This document shows, in pieces, positions 24,150 through 34,060 of a DNA stretch of 64,000 bases. Position numbers and translations under genes: made by a program. The DNA is from Anthonomus grandis grandis (taxonomy: Eukaryota; Arthropoda; Insecta; Coleoptera; Curculionidae), in NCBI RefSeq assembly GCF_022605725.1, contig NC_065564.1, positions 2,024,698-2,088,697 on the forward strand, read 5' to 3'. How positions within the stretch are numbered: the stretch's first letter is position 1; each line of letters begins with the position of its first letter. The notes under the pieces were generated by a model, which was not told the origin of the DNA, searched no databases, and saw only the letters and a list, made by a program, of their open reading frames with translations.

Positions 24150-25010
24150 GTTTTAAAGCGGCCAGCAGGGTCCTTTTCCTGGATAAGTTTCAGCAGGAAC
24201 CAGATAGGGCAGGAATCGGCAGGGTTCCTAGTGAAGGGTCTCAATAGCTATCAAAAACTGCTATACAAGTTTTTTGTAACTATTATAGTTTTTAAAATAC
24301 GAGTGTTTGAAATTTCGTTGATGTCAACTACAGTCCTAAGCTGCTGGCTCGACAATTTCCTGGATATCTTTTTACAGGAGCAAGATAGAGCAACAATTAA
24401 AAATTTTCCTGCTGAAGGACCTCACTAGCTATCAAAAGTTATCACCCAACTTTTCTGTAACTACTATAGCTTTCGAAATATAAATGTTTGAAATTTCGTT
24501 GATGTCAGTTGCAGTTCTAAGCGGCTGGCTCGACAATTTCCTGGATATCTTTTTACAGGAGCAAGATAGAGCAACAATTTAAGAAGTTTCTGCTGAAGGA
24601 CCTCACTAGCTATCAAAAGTGATCACCCATCTTTTCAACTACTATAGCTTTCGAAATATCAATGTTTGAAATTTCGATGATGTCAGTTTCAGTTCTAAGC
24701 GGCTGGCTCGACATTTTTCTGGATAACTTTTTACATGAGCAAGATAGAGCAACAATTTAAAATGTTCCTGCTGAAGGACCTCACTGGCTATCAAAAGTTA
24801 TCATATATCTTTCCAATAATTACTATAGTTTTCAAAATATGAGCGTTTGAAATTGCCTTGACGTCAATTACGTTTCAGAACGACTGGCTCGACTTTTTCC
24901 TAGATAACTTCTTACTGGAGCAAGATCTTGGTGAGCTCAAAGTTCTCCTAGCAGACACTTTAACCAGCTATTCATGTCATTGGCCAAATCATCTCCCTCC
25001 ACCGTCTAAC
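24150..25010. repeat. Tandem array A8, ~181-bp family, orientation 2
   Basis: GGATATCTTTTTACAGGAGC or a variant occurs at 24362, 24543, 24721 and 24902 (178-181 bp spacing). Units carry GGCTGGCTCGACAATTTCCT and GACCTCACTAGCTATCAAAA. This is a subfamily of A7: the monomer order is the same but sequences differ more between arrays than within each, so the two arrays homogenised separately. Confidence 0.93.
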
Positions 25011-25220
25011 ATGTCTCATAATCATATTTTTCAAAGCGCCTAAGGCTCCTTGTGGCTACGGATTCTAGCTAAAGAGGTCGCGAGGTCACCTGCCTGACAC
25101 GTTGCGTAAAATACACGTGTCTCGCTCGTAAATTATCATATACGTACGGAAATATCTCTAGATCTTTTTACTGCGGTTACACAAATACGAACTGCGACAT
25201 TCCTCGGCGGCCTGCAAAAA

Positions 25221-25751
25221 TTGGCATGCTCGTGTTCGGCCGCGGCCTTCGTATGCATACACAGTATCGAATTTAGAGCCCTTATCACCGTGTCGAACGC
25301 CTGCGAGGAGTCCCTGCGGTCATATTCATCCTTTAGCCACCCTCACGCCATCTACAAACTCACCCTCGAACCGACCCCAAGCTCCGCCTCCTTCAACCCT
25401 TTCTCTGAGGTCCCACCCCTCGGCCCTTTCCGACGATCAAACCTTATTTCCGCGTGCGCTTTTCCATACGTGCATTTAGCCATAGCGAGGACGCCAACCG
25501 CGAAGCGAGTCTCGACTCCGTCCGAGAGATGGCGTCAGGGGTATGCTAGCGAACGGTATACGAGGCGATCTCGAAAAGTGGGGCCAAGGGGTTGTAAACT
25601 TGAGGGGAGGGTGTTAATTTGTGTCTTCATATTTATAATATGGATTTTTTTCGTTAAACAGTTAGGTTTCGTATGCAGATTTAGATTTAAAAAAATGCAG
25701 CCAATTAATCTGCGTATGGTTCCGCATCGTTGGAAATTTGATTTGACGTAA
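25221..25751 (+). CDS. Long ORF (176 codons) in a CpG-rich patch; coding status uncertain
   Basis: I do not recognise a family. The frame starts with an ATG at 25221, and the first ~130 codons lie in GC-rich, CpG-rich DNA where stop codons are naturally rarer. The last ~45 codons are AT-rich and hydrophobic/basic, which is a sudden compositional change. A good splice donor GTAAGTG begins at 25748, overlapping the terminal TAA, so the patch could be a first exon spliced at 25747 rather than a complete gene. Serine, proline and arginine are frequent. There is no signal peptide, domain or repeat. A CpG-rich promoter with a non-coding or short coding first exon is an equally good reading. AGATGGCGTC at about 25535 resembles an insulator-type AGATGGCGC core. 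Confidence 0.2.
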   Translation: MACSCSAAAFVCIHSIEFRALITVSNACEESLRSYSSFSHPHAIYKLTLEPTPSSASFNPFSEVPPLGPFRRSNLISACAFPYVHLAIARTPTAKRVSTPSERWRQGYASERYTRRSRKVGPRGCKLEGRVLICVFIFIIWIFFVKQLGFVCRFRFKKMQPINLRMVPHRWKFDLT

Positions 25752-26809
25752 GTGGGGGAGCAATTTGTGGGTTTGATTTTACCTGGTGCTCGATATTCGA
25801 TCGATCTACCGGAAAATGCCCTCTCAAAAACGCTCGTTTGGTGCTCGAGAGGGCACGAGGCGATTATCGGAATCTTTATTGGGCAGATTAATGGTTGAGT
25901 GACTCGTGAGGCAATCTGTTGATAGTTTAGTCCATAATATTTTACTATGCTTTTGAATCTGGAGTCCCTGCTCTACGTGCAGTCAACGAATTACCTTATT
26001 TATCACGTTTGCCTTAATTAAGGTTCAGTACCAACAAAGCTGCTTAAGGAAATCTCTGAATCCTGCGAGGTGCTTCACAAATCATCTAAATACGTTGAGA
26101 ACTCTCAGTAATGTCTTTATTAAGTCACCTTAACTCAGTTCCTCAATTCGACCTGATTATCGTGACAAAAACTAATTTAAAAGACACATGTAGCGGACCA
26201 CGTAGCATGGGACTCATGCCCCGTTAAATTTTCACCAATTTGCCTCGACTGGAAGAGGAAGAGGAGGAGCACGACAAAACGTTTTGAATTTCAAGCACAC
26301 TAACACGTATACTAACCAGTTCGTTAGTTCGTTTTCGTGCCCTTTTCCTTCTTTTACCGGGAGTGTTTAAACGATTTTCATTAAAAAAAAACCTGCTGCT
26401 GTTTTACGTGTTTTTCTAATTCTCACCCCCCATGATCTCCCTTAATTCCCTAATAAAGAAACACCTCTCCTTCAGTCACCTTCAGGTAGGCTTAACGGTC
26501 GCTTCCTGGGGTCAGGTCTGAATCGAAATTTCCTTTCTTCGAGACGCGGAACCATCATCTCTCGGGGAAAAAAGGGTTTGGGCCCTTTGTTCGCCTCTGT
26601 TATTTATTATTTTTCTATATTTGGAGGAAGTAGCATGTGTCGCCGCGACATAAGGGGGTGAGAACCGTCCGATTTGCATACGGAACTTCAAAGGGTCGTC
26701 ATGGGTAAATTATATTCTTTTGTTTTCGTGGAAATATATTTAAGTAGTTTTGGCTTTATTTATTATTAAGTAAGAAGCTTCTTGTCTCATAAACATAATA
26801 CTCACAATC

Positions 26810-26826
26810 AAAAAAAAAAAAAAAAA
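26810..26826. repeat. Poly-A tract
   Basis: This is a homopolymer of 17 A residues. Confidence 0.95.
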
Positions 26827-27204
26827 GGGGAAATTAAAGAGAAAAATAATTTGAAAGTTAAACAAGAAAACTGAGACAGATGACAACTTCCAAATAAATT
26901 AATTGAAAAAAAGGTAGTAATAATGGTCGTAGAGCGACGCTTTTAATGTCGTTGGATAGCTTAGACCCTATAGGGCCTCCATTAAGAGAAACTTAAGGGC
27001 ATTTGTTACATGCTTTTCTCCTTACAGGAGTCTAGGAGAACAAAATACAACTTCACTGAATTTAACACTTTTTTATTTTGATTTATTGGTTTACAGAGCT
27101 GAATTAAATAAAAGACACAGATTGAAAAACATTTATTTAACAATTACAGTCAGCATAACCTGACCACTTATAAATAAAGGGACAAATAAGTACACATGCT
27201 TTCT

Positions 27205-27738
27205 TAAAAAAAAAAACATTTATTTAACAATTGAATATACAGACAGTCGGAAGGATAGGGTGCTTAGGAAAAAAAAGTTGACAATTTTAACCCATCTGGT
27301 AACTCAATACAACCCTCGACGATGATTTATGCCCGGGCACAATACAACGTAATATGCAAATCCGGCAAAGGTGCACCAATTTTTCAATAAGGCTCATTTG
27401 AATACGACCGAAACGAGCTCTATTCTGCTCTGAATCGTATTTAAATGAACCAGACCGCGATTTATCATTTTTCTCTGTTTCATCTCCCCCCCTGCCGAAA
27501 GGTTTCATCTACCTGAGAGACTCAACCCTTCGTTTTTTTCTGATCCACTGTTTTTTTCGTTCGAGACACCCTGTAGATGAACACTTACACGTAAAAAATG
27601 GCTTTTCATTTCGTTACGCCTTTGTATCCGAGCTTTCCCGAGCCAATCCATCAAACCAATAACAAACGAACCGAGGAACAACACAACAAACATCACACAC
27701 ATGGCTCCCCATTGCCAACCAACCCTCCCACCACCCAT
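27205..27738 (-). CDS. Candidate two-exon gene for a ~60-residue single-pass membrane microprotein
   Basis: I recognise no family; the gene model is inference. Exon 1 (27738-27589) starts with an ATG and encodes 50 residues: a glycine/tryptophan-rich lead, one strongly hydrophobic stretch (AMCVMFVVLFLGSFVIGL), then a basic segment KARIQRRNEMK. This gives a positive-inside pattern that fits a type I/III membrane anchor. A strong donor GTAAGTG begins at 27588. An acceptor CTCTCAG at 27513 would remove a 76-nt intron, a typical insect size, and exon 2 adds ten residues before a TGA at 27480-27482. AATAAA on the minus strand at 27224-27219 is followed by a T-rich element, as expected for a poly(A) site, giving a 3'UTR of about 270 nt. 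Against it: an upstream out-of-frame ATG overlaps the start, the acceptor pyrimidine tract is short, and an ACACCCTGTA box sits in the intron. Without splicing, two frames overlap by four bases (27738-27505 and 27508-27287). Confidence 0.3.
27219..27224 (-). terminator. Candidate poly(A) signal
   Basis: AATAAA on the minus strand is followed within a few bases by a T-rich run, the usual layout of an animal cleavage/polyadenylation site. A second copy of the same ACATTTATTTAACAATT segment (plus strand) occurs about 85 bp away near 27129, so a duplicated site is possible. Confidence 0.4.
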
Positions 27739-28049
27739 CGCCGCTCGTTCCCTTCTTCCCCCCGCGCCATTGTATTAAAAATAAAATCGATATATGTATA
27801 CATATTCGATAAGGGTTAGCTGCGGGGGCGGCTCACCCCCTTTTCCCGTTCTATTTTTTTGCTTTTTTTCTTGTATGGACACACCGGACGTTAATTTCGG
27901 ATGCGAGACGTTGAGGTTGGCAGTGCAAGGGAGCTTCTTAATTACTGAGGTGTAATTGCGGAGTAAAGTTTGGTGGAAAATGAGAGAGGGTGCGCGGTTG
28001 CCAAGCTGTGATCTCTAAGGAGAGTAGATACAGGGTTTTTTTTGTCTTC

Positions 28050-29000
28050 CTTGAACATAAAGCTTTTTGTACATTGGACTTGGAAGCGAGTTGTCAGTTT
28101 AAAGATCAATCACTGCCCTTGGACGCCACTGCATAAAGTTCCTAATATTTTGGAAAAATTTCTAGACTAGTTTAAACCCTGAAGAATGATGGTCGAGCAG
28201 ACTTCCGTGCATAAAAAGCTTTTTGTTTGATGAGGATATTCCCACTAGTTTCTGAAATATCGGACTTAGAAGTGAGTGGTCAGTTTGAAGAGCAGTCACC
28301 TCCATCGGACGTCACTGCCTCAAAGTCCAAATAATTTGAAAAAAATTCTAGATTAATGTAAATCCTACGAAATGTTTATCAGGAAGACTCTCCTTCACAC
28401 TAAGCCTTTTATTTCATAAGAATATTCCCACTACTTTTTGAGATATCGGACTTAGAAGTGAGCGGTCACTTGGAAGAGCAGTCACCTCTATCGAACGACA
28501 CTGCCTCAAATTCGAAATATTTTGAAATATTTTCTGGATTATTTTAAATCCTTCGGTATATTTTTCGGGAAAACTCTCCTGAATACTAAGCTTTTTATTT
28601 TATGAGAATATTCCCACTAGTTTTTCAGATATCGGTTCAAGAAGTGGGTGGTCGGTTTGAAGATCAATCACTACTGTTGGACGCAACTCCACAAAATTCC
28701 TGATATTTTGGAAAATATTTCCTGAATTAATTCAAACCATTGAGAACATTTCTAAAGAAGACTTCACTGAATACTACGCTTTTTATTTTATGAGAATATT
28801 CCCGCTAGTTTTTCAGATATCGGACTAAGAAGTGAGTGGTCAGTTTGAAGATTAATCACTGCCCTTGGAGGCCACTGCCTAAAACGCCTAATAAGTGGCT
28901 AAATATTCTCTGAATTGGTTTAAACCTTGAAGCACATTGGTCGAAAAGACTTCCCTGAATATCAAGTTTTTTGTTTCACGTCAATATTCCTATAAGTTTT
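28050..29000. repeat. Satellite array A9, ~187-bp monomer, ~5 copies
   Basis: The landmark ATATCGGACTTAGAAGTGAG or variants places CGGA/CGG at 28261, 28447, 28633 and 28821 (186-188 bp), with a further diverged copy at about 28074. Units contain GGACGCCACTGCCT, TAATATTTTGGAAAATATT and ATTCCCACTAGTTTTTCAGA. It has the same period as A2, but I see no clear sequence identity with it. Confidence 0.93.
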
Positions 29001-29207
29001 CTAGATTTAGGACCTAAACTGATCCGGGGTGCGAAAATCCGGTTCACAACGGCAACGCCGTCGCCCATTTCAACCTCGCCGACGGCCATTTTGATCCTGC
29101 GCCGCGACGCCACCGGTTTTCTTAACGTCGCTTTTCTCTTCTCCGTCCTTCGTCCTTTTCTAACATCGTCTGCGGATTTTCTTTGGCGAGTTTCCGATTT
29201 TTCGCAG

Positions 29208-29334
29208 GCATTTTCCGACTTTCCTCCTCGCCGAATGGTCGGCCGCTCTCCAAGTACTTTCCCTCTAATTTACGTAATTTACAAAAACGTTGTGCCTTGG
29301 TTCCCTCTCGTTGTTGCATCTGAAAACCTGACAG
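29208..29334 (+). CDS. Candidate internal exon (127 nt) next to array A9
   Basis: A pyrimidine-rich run ending TTTTTCGCAG (AG at 29206-29207) precedes this segment, and a near-consensus donor ACAGGTAAGA follows (GT at 29335-29336). The frame through it, which extends upstream to 28971, is open and gives a protein with an aromatic/hydrophobic patch (LIYVIYKNVVPWFPLVV). I do not recognise it. The surrounding 29010-29330 block is GC-richer than its neighbours, and the opposite strand is also open (29122-29319), so composition alone could explain the open frame. Confidence 0.2.
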
Positions 29335-29817
29335 GTAAGAGTTTTTTTAAAATTTATTATTTAATTTTTAAATAAAAAATTGCATGTTACAAATTGCGGG
29401 GTATTTAATGACCCCCGTCATTTAAAGAAATAGACGTAATTTAGGTTTTTTTTTTCCGAAACCCAACGACGGGTCAAATGGTCTTTTAATTTAAGGGTCA
29501 CGTTATGGCTTCACACTTTGTGAAAATTCACGTTGATGGCGGCCCCCAAATCGCTATTTAATGACGGTCATTGTTGCGCGACTAGAGGGCGATTTTCAGT
29601 TTAATTCAGTGGTAGTTAAGGTTGATTTAATTCATTGTCATTTGTCACTTGTCATGCGTCATTTACTGGCCCCCATCTATAAGTATGTCATCGAAGTAGG
29701 TGGCTTGCTGCAGTTGCAAGTACAATCAACTTTTTCCTTGAGGTCACTATCTTAAAAATTCTTAAAATTTAACCCTGATTGACTTTAACCCTCCCTTCTA
29801 AGCATTTGCCTTTTTGT

Positions 29818-29882
29818 TTAATAAAAATATCCTAACTAGTTTCTGAGATATTGGACTGAGAAGTGAGTGGTCACCTTGAAGA
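29818..29882. repeat. Isolated A9 monomer fragment
   Basis: TAATAAAAATATCCTAACTA, GTTTCTGAGATATTGGACTG and AGAAGTGAGTGGTCA match the A9 landmarks in order. The fragment lies about 0.8 kb beyond the array's right edge. It is evidence that the array was once longer or that pieces were dispersed. Confidence 0.8.
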
Positions 29883-30454
29883 CTAACTGCTTTTTTTCAA
29901 GAGTTTATAACCAAGCAACGTTGCCCTTAAACCAAAAAAACCCAATATTCTGGACGGGGGAAAGGTGGGAAAAAACATGACAGCTCGGAAAGGAAATCAT
30001 TAGTTGAAGAATTGATTATGGGGCCAAAACCAATTACTTCACTGTCAGGGCTTCGATGAAAAAAGGTAATATACCGCCCCCACGGTGAGTAATTCGAAAA
30101 GAGCCACCGGGGCAGATATAGTGAAAAGACCTTAATATATATCAACCTGACGTACGGAATAATACGTGTAAGTTCACGGATTATTCCACCCTTTCGAGCC
30201 GCGTCCAAATCCATTTTTAATCAGGCGAATGTATTATAAATTAGATTCTGAGGCGCAGTCGGTAGGATTGAAAAATCTCTTTGAAATTACATTTTCCTGT
30301 TGCTTCGACCCAGTTTTTCAACAAATTCATTAGCTATTTTAAGGAGGAGGGGATTTTTATCAGAAGTTCTTGACGTTTAAGGGCTGAAACTTCATCCCTA
30401 ATTGAACTAAGCCCGCCTGATAAAAAGCAAAACTCAAATCTATCGTCCTATAGG

Positions 30455-30870
30455 AAGCCGGCCGTCGGAAACGGTTCGGACCGCACTCGCCCTAAGGGCG
30501 TTAAACATGTGCGGCCGGCGATGTCCAGAAATGGCGGCCGAGGGGCATAAATTTGCATATTCGGTACGTGAACGATTTAACTTGTTGACTAGTGGCCGCG
30601 TTGCCATCATTTCCTTCAAAAAAATTGCGAATTTCTCCTTTACTGGGCGAGGTACTCATGTTGTCCGGTTGATAGTTCGGACGGCAACACCGGGACCTGT
30701 CAACCGTCCTTTTTATGCAAATTGCACGTGCACGCAAGCGAGTAAACGTGGTGTTTTGGGGCGCGTAATTACGCCAAATTGCCCCCGAGGGCGAATTAAA
30801 GTTTTCGGGGGGACTAAAGGGGGCACGGTCGCGACGTTGTGACAACTTAACCGCGACTTAACGACTTGCG
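30455..30870. promoter_or_regulatory. CpG-rich block, possible promoter or regulatory island
   Basis: This ~400-bp block has dense CpG (for example GCGGCCGGCGATG), in contrast to the AT-rich flanks. It contains AAATGGCGGCCG (a YY1/Pleiohomeotic-type GCCAT core) and a 10-bp palindromic E-box TGCACGTGCA at 30723-30732. Both strands are open for over 330 bp (30507-30842 plus, 30501-30845 minus), which is expected where stop codons are depleted by base composition and is no evidence for a protein. Its regulatory role is inference. Confidence 0.35.
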
Positions 30871-32927
30871 GGCACGTCAACCCGAATACGATTAATGTCC
30901 GATTTAATTCGGTAATCGGGAGACTGTAATTGAGAGAAGTGGTTCGGAGATGATTGCTACTACATGTAAAATTTCATGGTTGCTAAAGTTGCGGTCAAAG
31001 TGGCTTAAATTGTTAAAGGAAGGTTACAAGGGATCAGCTTCTAATCTTCTTCACTTTGATTGAAAGTGGGTGCCGAAATCAATGCCTTTTTGCTCACCTT
31101 GGAGGGCTTACCTAGTTTCCGGAAGTTCGTGCTCACCTTGGCCCTGATGGACGCCACTGCAAAAAGAAATTCTTTACTTCCCAACTGATCACTCTACCAC
31201 GAACTTTAAAGCACAACTGACTAAAAGCCAGTTGAAAGCTCCCAAAAAAAAATTCAAATTTAACCCTTCCGTTCCGGGGTGTGGCCTTGAATGCAGTCGG
31301 GAGAGGCGAGGGGCAAGGAGGGAGGTAAAAATAATTATTTCCACCCTTCCTAAATTAAAAGCGAGAGGCCCATCTGCATGTTTTTTAAATTATGCAAGTA
31401 ATAAGGGCCCAAGGGACGAGCGGATATTTGGAGCAGTCGGTTTAATTTTTTTAAAAGGGTATTTCAAAAGTGTGTAATTGGACGACAGGGGAAAAAATCA
31501 CATTTTACGATTATTTAACATATGATACATTTTACGATATAAAAGGTGGCGAGCTTCACACGCCATAAGTCACAGACCCGTGAATATTCACGTGAATCAT
31601 CATCGTATGCACGGTCCATAAAGCTGCGACACAGTTTGCATTTTCAGAAGCCATTTAATTCGACGGGCATTTTTCTTCATTTGTTCGGGAATAATGGCAG
31701 GTGACGACGACACGAGAATACAAAAGTTTATATTAGTTAATGGACTGTCGGCCAGAAAATATTTTTATTGAATTATTAACAGGTGGAGACCCATTTCTTG
31801 TCTTATCTGCGATCGGAATCGTAATAACTATGCTGTGTTACAGGTGTTAACTTGGCGCCATTAAGTAAAATTAATAGTTCCCTTGGTACATTTATATAAT
31901 AGTGCATGACTGGTAATGAGAAAACAGTCATTTGTTTATGAGAACATGAAGTTTAATGAGGGTGCACACTCGGACAGGGCATGTCCGTCCAAGCATTATC
32001 TTGATTAATTTTTTAAGATCAATTCTTTTCACCTTGAGCCATAATTGCTGCTTCTTAGCTCTCTTCTCCTTCCGATTTTAATCTTGACCTACCCAAAGAA
32101 TCCCTTAATAATATATTAAAGAATTTGAGCTAAAAAGAGACAAGAGAACCTCGACGTAATAATATTAAAGGAAAAAGAGAGAGAGGAGCGAAAACATTCC
32201 CTTAAAGTTCGTTAGCGTTCCTCATTTCCTCCCCCCCCGCTCCGCATTTGCCCCGAGGATTTTAAGGGAGAAGTTCATTCATGCCGGGCCTCTTTTCCCT
32301 CCCCCCTCCACTGTTTTTAAGAGATGAGTTTCTCTCTGCCGTTTTAAAATTAAGGCGGAAGTGTAAACTAGACCGTGACCCAGTGCGGAGTTTTCCAACT
32401 TGCAGCCATTTACGGAGTTTAATGAACTTTTGCGTCGCACTTCGAGTTTCATCGCTTCGGGGGGTATTTAAACTGAGAGGTGCGGGGGAAGGGTTGAAAG
32501 TTTTCTCTATTTTTTTTCTTTATTTTGCGGAGAAAAAAACATGTAAACGTCTGTTATAACAAACATAATCCTGGAAGCTGACATGTAAATACATACAGGC
32601 GGGACTCTCTCCGGTTTTTCCGGCAGCTACAGACTAATACCCCATTAGTGCGGAACTAGCTCTGTGCCCCCGGGATAAAATATAAAAGGGAAGCCAAGCC
32701 TCGGGCTTAAAGTTCTTTTGACGATGCCAATAATAAACCTTTGAGGAGGAGGAGGATAGAGTTCGTTATTTTACGAAAGGCCCTTGTCATTTCACATTTG
32801 GTCTTTTACTGCTAGTTTTTTTAAATAATACTACTCCCTTTCTATCTCTCTCGTTCTCGGAAAAGGAATTGAATGAACCGATGTCTTAGCTCTAGCAATT
32901 CCAACTTATTCCCCGAATTTGAGCCTA

Positions 32928-34060
32928 GAATAGTCATTTAAGTAATCATAATCCTTCCAGGCAATTAAAGTTGATCTGAGACAAGTCGAATGCTTAATAT
33001 AGTCATCTAAGTACAGTCAATCTTCTTCCAGGCAGTTAAAAGTTGATCTGAGACAGTTCGAATGCATGATAAAGTCATCTAAGTAGTCAGAGTCTTCTTC
33101 CATGCAATTAAAGTTGATCTGAGACAGTTCGAATGCATAATAAAGTCATCTAAGTACCAAGAATCCTCGTCTAAGCAACTAAAGTTGAACTGAGGCAGTT
33201 CGACTTCCTGATATTAGTCGTATAAGTACTCATAATCTTCTTCCAGGCAATTAAAGTTGATCTGAAATAGTTCGAATGCATGATAAAGTCATCTAAGTAG
33301 TCAGAGTCTTCTTCCATGCAATTAAAGTTGATCTGAGACAGTTCGAACGCATTATAAAGTCATCTAAGTAGTCAGAATCTTCTTCTATGCAAGTAAAGTT
33401 GATCCGAGACAGTTCGAATGCATGAAAAAGTCATCTAAGTAGTCCGATTCTTCTTCCATGCAATTTAAATTTATCTGAGACAGGTCGAATGCGTAATATA
33501 GTCATGTAAGTACACTCAATCTTCTTCCAGGCAATTAAAGTTGATGTGAGGTAGATCGAATGCGTGATAAAGTCATCTAAGTAGTCTGAATCTTCTTCCA
33601 TGCAACAAAGTTGATCTGAGACAAATCGAATACGTAATAAAGTCATCTAAGTACACTCAATCTTCTTCCAAGCAATTACAGTTGATATGAGACAGTTCAA
33701 ATGCATAATAAAGTCATCTAAGTAGTCAGAATCTTCTTCTATGCAAGTAAAGTTGATCTGAGACAGTCGAATGCATGATAACGTCATCTAAGTAGTCAGA
33801 ATCTTCTTCTATGCAAGTGAAGTCATCTAAGTAGTCCAAATCTTCTTCCATGTAATTAAAGTTGATCTGAGACAGTTCGAATGCATGATAAAGTCATCCA
33901 AATATTGAGAATCTTCTTGCAAGCAAGTGAAGTTGGTCTGAGGCAGTTCGAATGCCTCATATAGTCATCTAAGTACTCTCAATTTTCTTCTAGGCAGTTA
34001 AAGTTCGTCTGAGGTAGTTCAAGTACCTGATATAGTCATCTAAGTAGCATCAAGCTAAGG
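32928..34060. repeat. Minisatellite array A10, ~72-bp monomer, ~15 copies
   Basis: AGTCATCTAAGTA recurs every 71-72 bp (for example 33001, 33073 and 33144). The rest of the unit reads CAATCTTCTTCCAGGCAATT then AAAGTTGATCTGAGACAGTT then CGAATGCATGATA. Two variants, one with an AGTCAGAATC linker and one with ACTCAATC, alternate irregularly. The minus frame 33431-33646 is a shadow of the repeat: 72 is a multiple of three, so the frame stays open. Confidence 0.95.

Larger units (their letters stand above)
25011..27204. other. Spacer with a CpG-rich patch
   Basis: The 25200-25620 patch is clearly richer in G, C and CpG than its surroundings and contains the longest open frame of the window (listed separately). 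The remainder is AT-rich with a 17-nt poly-A at 26810-26826. No gene is supported in 25760-27200. Confidence 0.5.
29335..32927. other. Spacer with a CpG-rich island and A9 remnants
   Basis: Apart from the A9-like fragment at 29818-29882 and the CpG-rich block at 30455-30870 (both listed), no gene is visible. The frames 31232-31477 and 32281-32559 are purine-, pyrimidine- or GC-biased and domain-free. Confidence 0.5.

Noticed and set aside
30501..30845. Pair of >110-codon frames on opposite strands
   Set aside because: They occupy the same CpG-rich bases on both strands. Stop depletion by composition explains both.
33431..33646. Minus-strand frame with internally repeated peptide in A10
   Set aside because: The 72-bp unit is divisible by three, so a stop-free unit stays open automatically. 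There is no start context or conservation.
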